A program made the position numbers and the translations under genes. A stretch of 64,000 bases of DNA from Acidobacteriota bacterium (lineage in GTDB: Bacteria; Acidobacteriota; Terriglobia; Acidiferrales; UBA7541): the NCBI GenBank assembly GCA_003225315.1, contig QHZD01000022.1, forward strand, positions 62,001-126,000. The letters run 5' to 3'. Positions 45,572-56,373 of the stretch are shown one piece after another. The stretch's first letter is position 1; each line of letters opens with the position of its first letter. The notes beneath the pieces are model-generated. The model was not told the origin of the DNA. It worked only from the letters and a program-made list of their open reading frames with translations, and ran no database searches.

Positions 45572-45689
45572 CTAAGTCCCTTTAGAATCAACACTTATGT
45601 GAACTGCCTGTATGTGTTGATTCTAAACCACTTACATTAGACTCTAAGTTCTTTAGATGCAACAATTATGAAAAATAGGCGGTGGGGGG
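45572..45689 (+). repeat. Dispersed non-coding element, copy B (inverted-repeat block)
   Basis: This 118-bp block matches 16942-17059. The arms TTTAGAATCAACAC (45581-45594) and GTGTTGATTCTAAA (45614-45627) are perfect over 14 bp here. The shared CCACTTACAT, CTAAGT and CTTTAGATGCAACA follow, ending in a G-rich run (GGCGGTGGGGGG). It sits 126 nt before pcaF. Nothing else is seen in the 45282-45815 gap apart from the promoter-terminator unit. Confidence 0.85.
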
Positions 45690-45815
45690 TACGCACCTGG
45701 TACAGACCGGGCGCATCCCTGACAGAATAGCCGGGAGCATTCCAGACACTCTGAGCCAAGTGACGCGTGTCAGCGCTCTTCTGTATAAGATAGAGGGGAA
45801 ATTCCAAGGATAACC

Positions 45816-47021
45816 ATGGAGACTGCCTACGTCTGCGACGCCATCCGAACGCCCTTCGGCCGGTATGGTGGATCGCTTGCCTCGATTCGCACCGACGATC
45901 TCGCGGCGATTCCCCTCAAGGCCCTGGTCGAGCGCAACGCAGGCGTCGACTGGAGCGCCGTGGACGATGTCGTCTACGGCTGCGCCAATCAAGCCGGCGA
46001 AGACAATCGCAACGTTGCTCGGATGGCGCTCTTGCTGGCGGGTTTACCCAAGGAGGTGCCGGGCACAACGGTCAATCGCCTCTGCGGCTCAAGCATGGAC
46101 GCCGTTGCGTCCGCCGCGCGGGCGATCAAGTCCGGCGAAGCCGATCTCGTGATTGCCGGCGGCGTCGAGAGCATGTCGCGCGCGCCCTTCGTCATCGCCA
46201 AGGCGGACAGCGCCTACTCGCGCTCGTTGAAAATGGAAGACACCACGCTCGGCTGGCGATTCATCAACCCTCTGATGAAAGCCAAATACGGCGTCGATTC
46301 CATACCGGAGACCGGCGAAAACGTCGCCGAAGAATTTCGCATCTCGCGCAAGGACCAGGATCTTTTCGCGCTCCGGAGCCAGCAGCGCGCCGCCGACGCC
46401 ATCCGTAGCTGCAGATTGACGCAGGAAATTGTGGCCGTGCCCATCCCGCAAAAGAGCGGCGATCCCCTGCTCTTTTCGCAGGACGAGCATCCTCGTCCCG
46501 ACACGACACTGGAAGCCCTCTCCAAATTAAAACCGATCGTGAAACCTAATGGCACCATCACCGCCGGAAATGCTTCGGGCGTGAACGATGGGGCTTGCGC
46601 ATTACTGTTAGCCTCAGAGGCGGCGGTGAAACGGCATAAATTGACACCGAAGGCCAGAGTCGTAGCTTCTGCCGCCGCTGGGGTCGCTCCGCGAATCATG
46701 GGCATGGGGCCAGTTCCCGCGACGCGCAAGGTTCTGGCCAAAGCCGGATTGTCGCTCGCTCAAATGGACGTCGTGGAATTGAATGAGGCATTCGCCTCGC
46801 AGGCGCTGGCCGTGCTGCGCGATTTGAAAATCCCGGACGACGCGGCACACGTGAATCCCAACGGCGGCGCGATTGCCATCGGGCACCCGTTAGGTGCGAG
46901 CGGAGCGCGGCTTGTAACCACTGCCCTTTACCAACTCCTGCGAACGAACGGCAAATATGCGCTCTGCGCCATGTGCATCGGCGTAGGTCAAGGAATTGCC
47001 CTGATCTTGGAACGCGTTTAG
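45816..47021 (+). CDS. pcaF: Thiolase, probably 3-oxoadipyl-CoA thiolase
   Basis: A 401-residue thiolase with Cys90 in [11 protein letters not shown], His357 in GHPLGASGA and Cys387 in [25 protein letters not shown] and the length favour PcaF-type 3-oxoadipyl-CoA thiolase over general acetyl-CoA acetyltransferase. The enol-lactonase gene follows by 56 nt, placing the pair in the beta-ketoadipate pathway for aromatic compounds, where PcaF yields acetyl-CoA and succinyl-CoA. The CoA-transferase and upstream pca genes are not in the window. Confidence 0.85.
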   Translation: METAYVCDAIRTPFGRYGGSLASIRTDDLAAIPLKALVERNAGVDWSAVDDVVYGCANQAGEDNRNVARMALLLAGLPKEVPGTTVNRLCGSSMDAVASAARAIKSGEADLVIAGGVESMSRAPFVIAKADSAYSRSLKMEDTTLGWRFINPLMKAKYGVDSIPETGENVAEEFRISRKDQDLFALRSQQRAADAIRSCRLTQEIVAVPIPQKSGDPLLFSQDEHPRPDTTLEALSKLKPIVKPNGTITAGNASGVNDGACALLLASEAAVKRHKLTPKARVVASAAAGVAPRIMGMGPVPATRKVLAKAGLSLAQMDVVELNEAFASQALAVLRDLKIPDDAAHVNPNGGAIAIGHPLGASGARLVTTALYQLLRTNGKYALCAMCIGVGQGIALILERV

Positions 47022-47077
47022 CATCGCCGGCTACCCGCGAGCTTCGGCGAAATTCTCCCGGAGGAAGAGTAACCTCA

Positions 47078-47857
47078 ATGCCCATCCTTAAATCTGGAGA
47101 AGCCGGGATTCATTACGCGTTGGAAGGCCAGAGTGGATTGCCCGTGCTGGTCTTTTCAAATTCCCTCGGCGCGAACCATTCCATGTGGGACCAGCAAGCT
47201 TCCGAATTTCGCAAAAAGTTCCGCATCCTTCGCTACGATACGAGAGGTCACGGCCAGTCCTCTTCCACTCCTGGCCCTTACTCGACCGAGCTTCTCGCGA
47301 AAGACGTCATTGCATTGCTGGATGCCCTGGATTTGGACCGCGTCCATTTTTGCGGCTTATCTATGGGTGGAATGATCGGTATGTGGCTGGGAGTCCACGC
47401 GCCGGGACGACTCAATAAACTTGTGCTGTGCAACACTGGCGCAAGGATTGGAACCATCGAAACGTGGAATGCGCGTATCGAAGCAGTTCAAAAACGTGGC
47501 ATGTCCTCTGTTGCTCCTGCCATTATCGAGCGATGGTTCACTCCGGCCTTTCGCCAGAAAGCGCCGAACACGATGGCAAATATTCTCAAAATGATTAAGG
47601 AAGCAAACCCTGGGGGCTATGCCGCCTGCTGCGCGGCCATTCGCGATTTCGATTGCCGCGAACAATTAAGCAAGATTCACGCGCCAACTCTGGTGATTTC
47701 CGGAGGGCACGATCCGGCAACGCCTCCTCAAGACGGGCGCTTTCTCGCGCAACAGATTCCCGGAGCGCGCTACGTTGAGCTCAATGCCGCGCACCTCTCC
47801 AATATCGAGGCTCAAGATCGCTTCAACGATGAACTTGCTGCCTTTCTGAATTCCTAA
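47078..47857 (+). CDS. pcaD: 3-oxoadipate enol-lactonase
   Basis: A 259-residue alpha/beta hydrolase. Ser95 in GLSMGG is the nucleophile; YDTRGHGQSS and FSNSLGANHSMWDQQ are typical of PcaD, GHDPATPP carries the acid and AAHLSNIE the histidine. It opens 3-oxoadipate enol-lactone to 3-oxoadipate. GGAGGAAGAG lies upstream of ATG 47078. It is coupled to pcaF by position. Confidence 0.85.
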   Translation: MPILKSGEAGIHYALEGQSGLPVLVFSNSLGANHSMWDQQASEFRKKFRILRYDTRGHGQSSSTPGPYSTELLAKDVIALLDALDLDRVHFCGLSMGGMIGMWLGVHAPGRLNKLVLCNTGARIGTIETWNARIEAVQKRGMSSVAPAIIERWFTPAFRQKAPNTMANILKMIKEANPGGYAACCAAIRDFDCREQLSKIHAPTLVISGGHDPATPPQDGRFLAQQIPGARYVELNAAHLSNIEAQDRFNDELAAFLNS

Positions 47858-47942
47858 GAATTCGCGGGGACTCCTGCCTGCTTTTGCGCTTGCTCCGTGG
47901 ACGCTCGGAATGTCGGAAAACTCTTTTCCATTTCCTTTTGGC

Positions 47943-49661
47943 CTATTTCCATTTTTCCTGGCCTTCCACGATCGTAATGTAGCGGTTTATGGGAAGGTCC
48001 GTAAAACGCTGCGTCGTCCCTCCAGGCATCTGCCACTTCACTTCAAGCCAGTCGATTTTTTCCCGCTTTCCCAGCCCCAGCACCATTCGAGGGTCATGCG
48101 AAGAAAGATAGCTTCCTCCGCCGACTTTCATGCGGCTGCGTTTCAGGTCTCCCGCCTGATAGGTGACAACCGCCCCAACGGCGTCCGGATTGGACTTTTT
48201 CCCTCTGAGATGAATTCCCAGCCAGTGATTCTGCCTGCCGGCATTGTTGCGGAGAAGTAGTGGCGCGCCATTATTGACGGAAATCAGAACGTCAACCGCC
48301 CCGTCGTTATCGAAATCACCCAAAGCCATGCCCCGTGCCGCCAGGGATCGCGAAAAGATGGCGCCACTTTGATCGCTGACATTCTTAAAATCATTGCCCG
48401 TATTGCGAAAAAGCAGCATGCGTTCACGGTACGTAACACCCGTCACGCGCCCGTCGATACGATCATCCGGGTGGCCGTTGCAGAGTAGCAAATCCATGTC
48501 GCCGTCATTATCAAAATCAAAAAACTTTAGTCCCCAACCACTAAGGAGTTTGGTCGCCGATGCTATGCCTGTGGGAAGCGCGACATCGCGGAAACTCTCA
48601 TCCCTGTTGTTGTGGTAGAGCGAGAACATCTCTTGATCGACATTTGCAACGAAGAGATCGACCCAGCCATCCTGATCGTAGTCGGCGGCGTCGACTCCCA
48701 TTCCCGAACGCGGACGGCCATAGGGGCTATAGCCGACGCCGGAGACCAAGCCAATTTCTTCAAATTGCCCTTGGCGGTTGGCAAAGAGACAGTTGGCGAC
48801 AGTGTCGTTGGCGACGAACAGATCCTGCCAGCCATCGTTGTTGATGTCACAGGCGACGACGCCCCATGCTTTGGCCATGAAGTTGGCGATGCCGGTTTCC
48901 TTGCTTACGTCCGTGAAGGTACCGTCGCCATTGTTGCGGAAGAGCCAGCAGGGCATAGGATCGTAGACGCGTGGAATGCAATACCAGCGCTCATGCGTGG
49001 TGAGGTTGCCGCACCACTGATTCTTGGATTTGCTGAAATTAACGAAGCGGCAGACGAAGAGATCGAGGCGACCATCATTGTTGTAGTCGAACCAGACAGC
49101 GCTGGTAGCCCAGCCGGGGGCAGCAACACCGGCTTTTGCGGTGACATCTGTGAAGGTGCCATCGCCATTGTTGTGATACAGAACACTTCGGCCGTATTGT
49201 GTGACATAAAGATCTGAAAAGCCGTCACCGTCGTAGTCACCGGCGGCCACACCCATACCGTACACGTTTCCTGGAACGCCGGCTTTTTCGGTGACGTCCG
49301 TAAACGTGCCGTCACGGTTGTTGCGATAGAGTGCATTACGCAGGGGCGGATTGGGATTGTAAAAGTCACAGGCGCCGCTATTCACAAGATAGATGTCCAT
49401 CCAACCGTCGTTGTCGTAATCGAAGAAAGCGCAGCCTGCTCCAGTGGTTTCAGGGAGGTACATTTCCGGAGAGCGGCCGTTTACGTGTGACCAGGAAATC
49501 CCGCTGGCGGAGGGAGGAATTTCTGAGAATGCGGAAACAACGACGCCGGAGGCCCAGTTTGTCCGCGAAATTCCTCCCATCGCTGCAGCACCGAGCACGA
49601 TCCGCAGAAAGTCTCTGCGTGGAAGAAAATCAAAGTACCTGGGAATAGCGGGAAGCCTCAA
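47943..49661 (-). CDS. CRTAC1/ASPIC-UnbV FG-GAP repeat protein, Tat-exported
   Basis: A 572-residue beta-propeller protein. [16 protein letters not shown] near residues 15-30 is a twin-arginine signal. At least seven FG-GAP/VCBS blades with [11 protein letters not shown]-like calcium loops follow, then a C-terminal ASPIC/UnbV domain ([37 protein letters not shown]). It starts at ATG 49661, overlapping the stop of the sister gene as ATGA. It is the last gene of the TonB operon. Function is unknown; a role in binding exported ligands is inferred. Confidence 0.85.
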   Translation of the reverse strand: MRLPAIPRYFDFLPRRDFLRIVLGAAAMGGISRTNWASGVVVSAFSEIPPSASGISWSHVNGRSPEMYLPETTGAGCAFFDYDNDGWMDIYLVNSGACDFYNPNPPLRNALYRNNRDGTFTDVTEKAGVPGNVYGMGVAAGDYDGDGFSDLYVTQYGRSVLYHNNGDGTFTDVTAKAGVAAPGWATSAVWFDYNNDGRLDLFVCRFVNFSKSKNQWCGNLTTHERWYCIPRVYDPMPCWLFRNNGDGTFTDVSKETGIANFMAKAWGVVACDINNDGWQDLFVANDTVANCLFANRQGQFEEIGLVSGVGYSPYGRPRSGMGVDAADYDQDGWVDLFVANVDQEMFSLYHNNRDESFRDVALPTGIASATKLLSGWGLKFFDFDNDGDMDLLLCNGHPDDRIDGRVTGVTYRERMLLFRNTGNDFKNVSDQSGAIFSRSLAARGMALGDFDNDGAVDVLISVNNGAPLLLRNNAGRQNHWLGIHLRGKKSNPDAVGAVVTYQAGDLKRSRMKVGGGSYLSSHDPRMVLGLGKREKIDWLEVKWQMPGGTTQRFTDLPINRYITIVEGQEKWK

Positions 49662-51358
49662 GGAAGCGACTCCCCTTTGGAGACCTTTCGCGCAAATCGC
49701 TGGAGCGCCAACTGGCCGGAACCTTCCTGGATTTGATAAAACTTATCGGCGTCCACATCGTGAAATACTTGTCGCACCCCGCTGGGCCACTTGACCTCGA
49801 TGGTCTCCGCCTTCGTCGCTTTCCCTAGCCCGAAATGAACCCGAAGATCACTTTGCGAAAGATAGCTCCCACCACCCGCGATCTCGCGGATTTGCGAGAG
49901 GCTGCCGGCCAGAACGCGGATGCGGCCTCCCATTGCATCGCGATTACTCTTCGTGCCTACCAGCTTAAAGTTGAGGAAATGGTTGCCGTTGCCTCCACCG
50001 TTGTGCAGCAGCAAGGGAGGGTCCCCATTGTTGCCCACAACCACATCCGCGAATCCATCATTGTCGAAGTCTGCGAACGCCACGCCTCGCCCGACGTATG
50101 GCGTTTGGAGTCCGCTGCCAGCGGTCTTCGTCGTTTCCGTGAACTTGCCGTTACGCTCATTGTGGAACAGAGAGTTGATCTGCTTGAAGTGAACGTCCGG
50201 CGAGACCTGCTCCACTTCTGGATAAACATGGCCATTGGCGATGAATAGATCAAGCCAGCCATCGTTATCATAGTCGAAGAAGCCGCCGCCAAAGCTAAGT
50301 ACGTCTCGAGTAGGAACTGTGATCCCAGCCTGATCACTGACCTCGTCAAACGAGCCCTTTCCATCGTTGTGCCAAAGATGATCGGAGTTCTTCTGGAAAT
50401 CCGTGATGAAGAGATCGAGCCAGCCGTCATTGTCGTAGTCGCCCAGGGAAATGCACATAGCAGCCATCACGCTTCCACGAGCGGTCAGACCCATCCCGGT
50501 GATCGTTCCAATCTCATCGAACTTGCCGTTGCGCTCGTTGTGGTAAAGAAACGCGTTCAGTCCATCGTTGGCCACGAACAGATCGGGCCAGCCGTCGTTG
50601 TCGTAGTCAGCCGCCCCCACGGCAAGATTCTTGCCCTTCGGATCGTAGACTCCCACGGCCTTCGTTACGTTTGTGAAAGTGCCATCGCCGTTGTTGTGGT
50701 AGAGAATGTCGGGAGTACCTTTGTAAGCGGTCGGGGGACAACTCGTGCGCACGCCGCTAATGATGCAGTACCGCGGACTATCAGGCCCTATGTCGACGTA
50801 GCCCCCAACGTAGAGATCGAGCCGGCCGTCGCGGTCGTAATCAAAAAAAGTGGCGCCGGAATGAAAGAGCGTCCCGAATTCCGTTCCCGCCACGCCGGCC
50901 TTGTCTGTAACATCTGTGAACGTACCGTTGCCGTTGTTGTGATAGAGAACGTTTCGACCGTACTGAGTGATGTAAAGATCGGGAAATCCGTCGTTGTCGT
51001 AATCACCCCAAACGCAACCGAGGCCGTAGCCCGTGCCGGGAACTCCAGATGCTTCGGTAATATCTGTGAAGGTGCCATCGCCATTGTTCCGATAAAGCGC
51101 GTTGCGCACCGAAATGCCGCGATTATACAGGTCCCGCCCATTGACGAAGTAAATGTCCGGAAAACCATCGGCATCGAAATCCGCAACGCAAACGCCAGGA
51201 CCAAATATCTCTCGATTGATGGGAATTCCTTCGTTACCTCTGAAGTGGGTGAACTTGATTCCGGCCGCGGCAGTTACATTCGTGAACTGTATGGAACCCG
51301 GCCATGGAGCTTGGGCATGCAGGTGTGCAGTATAAGTGAGCCCGGCGGCCATCGTCAT
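49658..51358 (-). CDS. CRTAC1/ASPIC-UnbV FG-GAP repeat protein, Sec-exported
   Basis: A protein of about 566 residues with the same design as 47943-49661: repeated [11 protein letters not shown]-like FG-GAP loops and a C-terminal ASPIC/UnbV domain ([37 protein letters not shown]). The N-terminus ([16 protein letters not shown]) looks like a Sec signal, with no Arg-Arg pair. The frame is open to 51691 but overlaps the TPR gene; ATG 51358 or TTG 51361 is the likely start, with no strong ribosome-binding site. Confidence 0.8.
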   Translation of the reverse strand: MTMAAGLTYTAHLHAQAPWPGSIQFTNVTAAAGIKFTHFRGNEGIPINREIFGPGVCVADFDADGFPDIYFVNGRDLYNRGISVRNALYRNNGDGTFTDITEASGVPGTGYGLGCVWGDYDNDGFPDLYITQYGRNVLYHNNGNGTFTDVTDKAGVAGTEFGTLFHSGATFFDYDRDGRLDLYVGGYVDIGPDSPRYCIISGVRTSCPPTAYKGTPDILYHNNGDGTFTNVTKAVGVYDPKGKNLAVGAADYDNDGWPDLFVANDGLNAFLYHNERNGKFDEIGTITGMGLTARGSVMAAMCISLGDYDNDGWLDLFITDFQKNSDHLWHNDGKGSFDEVSDQAGITVPTRDVLSFGGGFFDYDNDGWLDLFIANGHVYPEVEQVSPDVHFKQINSLFHNERNGKFTETTKTAGSGLQTPYVGRGVAFADFDNDGFADVVVGNNGDPPLLLHNGGGNGNHFLNFKLVGTKSNRDAMGGRIRVLAGSLSQIREIAGGGSYLSQSDLRVHFGLGKATKAETIEVKWPSGVRQVFHDVDADKFYQIQEGSGQLALQRFARKVSKGESLP

Positions 51359-51530
51359 CAAGAAGAGAGCAGAATGTAAGATCGCTTCTGGATGATAAAA
51401 GCATTGGCGGCCAAATATCGAGAACCGCAATTGTAGCGTCTTCTCACACGTTCTTGGCGCACTGGCGGATTCCACGGTCCGACCTCTTGCCCACTCCGGT
51501 TCTCCGTTAGATTCAGGGATTGTGGACTGG

Positions 51531-52538
51531 CTAACTCTGGGGCTCCGGCTTTTGAGCGCCCTGACCGGGGGATTGCTTCTGCAGAGCGTCCGCGGCTCTC
51601 TGTTTTTCCTGTTCGAGCTTCTCGGTAGTTTCTTTCTGAAGCGCGGCTTCCCTCTTCGCGTCATCCTTTCGTCCGGCGCGGCTGTAGGCAATCGCTAGCT
51701 GATAGTGCCCGGCGGGGTTTCCGGACTGGAGTTTCACATAACCCTCCAACGGGGGAATCGCTTCCGCAAATTTTCCCGCGGAAACATAAGCACTGCCGAG
51801 CCCGAGGGCCGCCTCGGCAAGGCTCGCATCCAGCTTTGCAGCACGAGAAAAATGTTGGATAGCCTCATCCCATTGCTGCCTTTGAGCAGAAAGCTCACCC
51901 AAAATGTACTCGGCGCCAGCATTGTTGGGCTCGATCTTGAGTTCCTCTTCGAATTCTTTTCTGGCATCCGCAGAAGTCGTTGGTACCTCCGGTTTGGAGA
52001 GTATCAGCCGCCCGATGCGAAAATGTATTCCCGGCAAATGTGCGTTCTGCTCGAGAATCAATCGATATTCCGCTGCGGCGTCATCCCACTTGCCTTGCAT
52101 CTCGAGCGCCTCGGCATTCAGTTCGTGTGCCTGGTAGGAAGAAGCCGCTGTCCGCGCGAGTTGCAATGAGGCACGGGCCGAGAGATCTGAGTAAGCATGC
52201 GTTGTGACGTACAAAACATCGGGATCGTCAGGAAATTCCCGATTGAGCCAGAGCAGCGCGTTAAGTGCAGTCTCCACTTGATCAAGGGAAAGTGCGCAGC
52301 GGGTTATCGCGAGACCCATCTTTAGCTTCGTTGGTTTGTCCGCGGTTACAGATGCGGATTTTTTGAGGAGAGGCAGCGCTTCCCTGCAGCGCCCCTTTTC
52401 GGCAAGGTCAAGCCCACCGTGCGCCGTGGAAAAAGGTGCCGAGGCTGTACTCTTCCGGGGAGCTTGCGAAAAAGTTGCCGCGGGTAGCAGCGCAAGAAGG
52501 ATGGGGACGACAATTGTCGTGCGGCGTCTTGTGAGCAT
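51531..52538 (-). CDS. Exported TPR-repeat protein
   Basis: A 335-residue protein with a signal peptide (ending ATFSQ) and TPR units through residues 35-290 (LNAEALEMQGKWDDAAAEYR, AGAEYILGELSAQRQQWDEA, AEAALGLGSAYVSAGKFAEA), then a charged coiled tail. It follows the TonB receptor gene by 56 nt and precedes the CRTAC1 genes. This receptor-TPR-CRTAC1 order is common in Acidobacteriota. It may scaffold periplasmic partners. Confidence 0.8.
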   Translation of the reverse strand: MLTRRRTTIVVPILLALLPAATFSQAPRKSTASAPFSTAHGGLDLAEKGRCREALPLLKKSASVTADKPTKLKMGLAITRCALSLDQVETALNALLWLNREFPDDPDVLYVTTHAYSDLSARASLQLARTAASSYQAHELNAEALEMQGKWDDAAAEYRLILEQNAHLPGIHFRIGRLILSKPEVPTTSADARKEFEEELKIEPNNAGAEYILGELSAQRQQWDEAIQHFSRAAKLDASLAEAALGLGSAYVSAGKFAEAIPPLEGYVKLQSGNPAGHYQLAIAYSRAGRKDDAKREAALQKETTEKLEQEKQRAADALQKQSPGQGAQKPEPQS

Positions 52539-52594
52539 ACAAAAAACGGGGCAGGCGGGGGGTGATCGCCCGCCCCATTATACGTGGTTTGGAG

Positions 52595-55500
52595 CTAGTA
52601 GTAGAACTTCAGCGCAAACTGGATGTTCCTAGGGTCTTGCGCGCTCGTAATCTGCCCCATTGTGCCTCCAAGATTCATATTCGGTGCGTTGAGGTTGACG
52701 TGATTGAAGGCGTTCACGAAATCGCTACGGAACTGAAGCTTGTACCGTTCCGTAAGTTGAAAGTTTTTTTGCAAGCTTAGGTCGAGATCGGCGTACCCTG
52801 GACCACGCAACCAGCCTAGTTGGGCTGGGCAACTCCCAAACGTGCCGGCTGCCGGAACGCTGAAATTGCCGTTGTTGGTAAACCATTGTATGCCGTTGAC
52901 TCCGGGCGTCGAGATTGGCACGCGTCCCTGGACTTGGGCAATGGAGACGCAATTGGGACGCGAGCTGCGAGAATTTGTTCCAGACTGGTCGCCGCTGCCA
53001 TAAGGAGTCATCGGGAAACCCTTACGCAAGGAGAGGATCGGGCTCACCGTCCAACCCCCCACGACGGCGTTCACCACCTTGTTCATGTTGCTGCCATACG
53101 CTTTGCCGCGTCCCACGGGCAACTCATAGATTGCGTAGGATGAAAGAATATGCGTCGCATCGTAATAGCACGGCGCCCATTCAGCCTTGGCGTTGTAGAT
53201 GTTCTGCCAGTACGGTGAAGCGGTCGTGGCTTCCGCTCCCCAAGAACCATAGTAGCCGCTGTTGTTGGTCATGCACTTCGAGTAGGTGTATGCCACCTGA
53301 TACTGCAAGCCTTTGCTCATCTGCTTTTGCAGCACGGCTTGCAATGCGTTGTAAGTCATGTTGCCGTTCGATTGCGTGCCAGAAGTGAACTTCGATATAG
53401 TACCGAGGAGCGGAGCGTTGTTTGCGAAGAACGAGCTCGGAGCCGTACACGGAGCAGGGCAGGTTGCGCTTGGAGTGAGCAGTTGGCGCTGCGAGTAGGA
53501 GAACGGCACCATCAAGTGCGTTCCTCGCTGACCAACATAGCCAATCTGAAACGTCGTGTTGCCCCAGAACTGGCGCTGCACCGTCAGGTTCCACTGATCA
53601 GACAGGGCAGGCTGTACATTTGGATCCCAAACACGAAGCAACGCGCCCGCAAAGCAAGAATAGTTCGGGCAAGTCGTTCCCGTCGAAGTTGTCCCCACAA
53701 TACCGTCCGAGGCGGTAGTTGCCGGCAACGGGACGCCGTGGTACGGGACGTCTAATTCCGCGGGATTGAAGGGTGGGTTAATCGGCAAGCGCAGATTCGT
53801 GCCCGTTCCTTCGAGATAAGAGGAAATGGTAAACGCGCCGCGCAGAACCGTGTGTCCACCCAGCATCGCTGGGGTCCACGCAAAACCGAGGCGAGGCTGG
53901 AAGTCCTTGCCTCCATAGACTCCTTTGTAGAGAGCCCGGCTGGCTCCATTCTGGTTCGCAAAGACGATCTGTTGGGTCTTGAGGTCATAATTCACCTGCT
54001 GGTTATTTGTTTCCACCCAAGGCGTGTGCGCCTCGTAGCGCAAGCCAGCATTCACCGTCAGCCGATCCGTGAGCCGCCAAGTATCCTGGGCGTATCCGGC
54101 AAAGATTTTGGACGATTGCTCCCAGGTTCGCCCCGTGCTCAGCCCCCGCCCGAACTCCGTGGGAAGGCCGAGGAAAAAGTCAGCCATACCCTCGCCGGAG
54201 TTGGTTAAGGCATTGGTAGCAGCAGAAGCGGTGAAATTACTCGTGAAGTCCATTAGCCCTAGTTCACCGTTGTTGCCTGAATAAAAGGTCTTAATGGGCT
54301 GATCCCAGTACTGGAAGCCGAACTTTATGGAATGCCGGCCGCGCGTGTAAATGAGCGAATCGTCCAGTTGCCAGACGTGGTCGTCAAAGCTCTGCGTGAC
54401 CAAGCTGTTGCCCAACCCAGTTGGGTTTCCACTTCCAGCGTCTAAGATGTTCCCTACATTTAAAGCAAGCAGCCCATTCAGCCCGCTGGGGTTTCCATTC
54501 CCTATTCCGATTGAGTTTCCAAATGCGCCAACTCCCGAAACGAAACTTGCGCCGGTGTTCAGGGTGATATGGCTCCAGCCGAGTCGAGCGTCATTCACTA
54601 AACTGGAATTGATTGTCCGGGTCCAGTCACCCACGGTGTTCCAGATCGGGGCCGTCGAAGAGCCGTTGCCGATGAGCGGCTGCGAGTTTGTACTGGGATT
54701 GTTCTGATAGGCTCGCGTGAAGCGACCCGATACGCGATCTTTATCGGAGAACTGATAGTCCACCTTGATGTCGCCTTGGTTCGAATTTAACAACGAGGAG
54801 GTCGTATTGAGAGCGTTCTGCTGTAAGTTGTTGTTGATGGTGGCCGGGTACAGCGACGAAGCGAACAGAGCCTTCGCGACCGGACTGATCATACTGGCTG
54901 GAATAATGTTGCCCGCGAACGCAGTTCGTGGCGTCGCGGCTACGCAGGCAGTGCCATTTTGCCCGCTAGTTCCCTGACAGGGGTTGTAAAGTTGGATGGC
55001 TTTCTGCGTTAGCAACTGCGAAAAGTCTCCGTTTCGCTCGGCGGTAGTGAACACCGTTATCTTGCCCGTCGAGCTGGGGTGGTCAAACCGCTGTCCCTGG
55101 TAGTCAACAAAGAAGAATAGCTTATTCTTGAAGACCGGTCCGCCGAGAGTCCCTCCGAACATGTTCCACCGGAGCTTGTCGCGGGCCGTGCCGCTGAAAT
55201 TATTGGCCCAGCTGTTCGCGTTCAATTTGTCGTTGCGGAAGAATTCCCAGACGTCGCCGTGGTAGCTGTTCGTACCAGACTTGACGCTGACGCTGACGAT
55301 TCCGCCTTCGAAATTCCCGAACTCGGCGGAGGCGTTATTGGTGATGAGATTGAATTCCTCGATGGCGTCAGGGGCGGGCGTGTATCCAAGCAGGTTGTCC
55401 GAAACCTGGTTATTGTCCATGCCATCGAGCAGGAAATTGTTGGATTGCTCGCGGTTCCCGTTAATTAGCGGCCGGCCGCCGCTGCTGGTGTTACTGCCAG

Positions 55501-56032
55501 TGTTTAGGCTGTGGGGATCCGTCGTGACTGTGCCGGGGGCCAGCAACGTCAACTCCACGTAGTTGCGCGTCGCTAATGGAATCGCTTCGTTGGTGGCCGA
55601 ATTGATAATGGTATCGACCTGCGTGGTTTCCGTCTTCAGAATGGGAGCGGCACCCGTCACCTCAACGCTTTGGGCGACCTGGCCGACTTTCAGTGCCACG
55701 TCGATGCGCGCGACTTGGTTCAAGGTGAGGACAAATGCCGCGTACGCGACCGAAGCGAACCCCGGCTTTTCCACTTTCAGTTCATAACTGCCGACCGGGA
55801 GTTGCGCGATGCGATAGATACCGGACTCGTTGGTCACCGACGTATAGGTAAGCCCGCGTTCCACCGACTTTGCGGTAACCGTGGCGCCAACGACAGCCGC
55901 GCCGGTCGGATCCATTACTGTTCCCGTGATTGATGCAGTTACTTCCTGTCCTCCCACTGGATTCGCTGCGCACAGCAGCGCCACCAGCGTCAAACACACA
56001 AGCCCCAACCCCATGGACTGTAGCTTTTTCAT
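52595..56032 (-). CDS. Oar-type TonB-dependent receptor with carboxypeptidase-like N-domain
   Basis: A 1145-residue outer-membrane protein. Signal peptide 1-29 (ending VGGQ), carboxypeptidase-regulatory-like domain (ASITGTVMDPTGAAVVGATV, about 30-115), plug-like region (about 120-260, LDGMDNNQ) and a long beta-barrel ending FALKFYY with a terminal aromatic residue. These receptors import or bind polymers or large nutrients; the ligand is unknown. GGAGG lies 7 nt before ATG 56032. It heads the four-gene minus-strand operon and is divergent from the GntR regulator. Confidence 0.9.
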   Translation of the reverse strand: MKKLQSMGLGLVCLTLVALLCAANPVGGQEVTASITGTVMDPTGAAVVGATVTAKSVERGLTYTSVTNESGIYRIAQLPVGSYELKVEKPGFASVAYAAFVLTLNQVARIDVALKVGQVAQSVEVTGAAPILKTETTQVDTIINSATNEAIPLATRNYVELTLLAPGTVTTDPHSLNTGSNTSSGGRPLINGNREQSNNFLLDGMDNNQVSDNLLGYTPAPDAIEEFNLITNNASAEFGNFEGGIVSVSVKSGTNSYHGDVWEFFRNDKLNANSWANNFSGTARDKLRWNMFGGTLGGPVFKNKLFFFVDYQGQRFDHPSSTGKITVFTTAERNGDFSQLLTQKAIQLYNPCQGTSGQNGTACVAATPRTAFAGNIIPASMISPVAKALFASSLYPATINNNLQQNALNTTSSLLNSNQGDIKVDYQFSDKDRVSGRFTRAYQNNPSTNSQPLIGNGSSTAPIWNTVGDWTRTINSSLVNDARLGWSHITLNTGASFVSGVGAFGNSIGIGNGNPSGLNGLLALNVGNILDAGSGNPTGLGNSLVTQSFDDHVWQLDDSLIYTRGRHSIKFGFQYWDQPIKTFYSGNNGELGLMDFTSNFTASAATNALTNSGEGMADFFLGLPTEFGRGLSTGRTWEQSSKIFAGYAQDTWRLTDRLTVNAGLRYEAHTPWVETNNQQVNYDLKTQQIVFANQNGASRALYKGVYGGKDFQPRLGFAWTPAMLGGHTVLRGAFTISSYLEGTGTNLRLPINPPFNPAELDVPYHGVPLPATTASDGIVGTTSTGTTCPNYSCFAGALLRVWDPNVQPALSDQWNLTVQRQFWGNTTFQIGYVGQRGTHLMVPFSYSQRQLLTPSATCPAPCTAPSSFFANNAPLLGTISKFTSGTQSNGNMTYNALQAVLQKQMSKGLQYQVAYTYSKCMTNNSGYYGSWGAEATTASPYWQNIYNAKAEWAPCYYDATHILSSYAIYELPVGRGKAYGSNMNKVVNAVVGGWTVSPILSLRKGFPMTPYGSGDQSGTNSRSSRPNCVSIAQVQGRVPISTPGVNGIQWFTNNGNFSVPAAGTFGSCPAQLGWLRGPGYADLDLSLQKNFQLTERYKLQFRSDFVNAFNHVNLNAPNMNLGGTMGQITSAQDPRNIQFALKFYY

Positions 56033-56145
56033 GTCGAATCCTCCGATTCGAAGCCGTTGGCCACCCAACAGCTTCTCCTCTTGATTGAATCTCTCGACTG
56101 GCAACCGGCACCCTGGGGGCCCGCGATGGGGCCGAATGGCGCATA

Positions 56146-56155
56146 GCTATATAGC
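56146..56155. promoter_or_regulatory. Palindromic operator candidate
   Basis: GCTATATAGC is a perfect 10-bp palindrome that overlaps the -10 box of the minus-strand promoter. A related CTATAGCATTTTTT occurs at 56212-56225. It is a candidate site for the divergent GntR regulator; no binding data are implied. Confidence 0.4.
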
Positions 56156-56174
56156 ACTATTTTTCGCTTGTCAA
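56146..56174 (-). promoter_or_regulatory. Promoter of the TonB receptor operon
   Basis: On the minus strand TTGACA (56174-56169) and TATAGC (56151-56146) are 17 nt apart. The -35 box overlaps the -35 of the plus-strand promoter, so the two polymerases could compete. Confidence 0.55.
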
Positions 56175-56196
56175 GACTTTTTTTCTGCTTTATAAA
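56168..56196 (+). promoter_or_regulatory. Promoter of the GntR-nagB unit
   Basis: TTGTCA (56168-56173) and TATAAA (56191-56196) are separated by 17 nt. Transcription would start near 56203, leaving a leader of about 170 nt before ATG 56374. Confidence 0.6.
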
Positions 56197-56373
56197 GGCT
56201 CTCAGATACGTCTATAGCATTTTTTGCCGCTGCTCTATATCACCGAGGGCCCTGGAGGAACCCGGGGACGTTTCGGAGCCGCACCTCCGCAACGATTGTC
56301 CCCGCGTTTGGTAGTAAAACCGCGTTCCATGCAAATGCCCACGAACGCGACACGGGGCAGTTCGGGAGAACGA

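Noticed and set aside
50369-51379. 336-residue plus-strand frame, valine-rich repeats
   Set aside because: Mirror image of the FG-GAP repeats on the minus strand.
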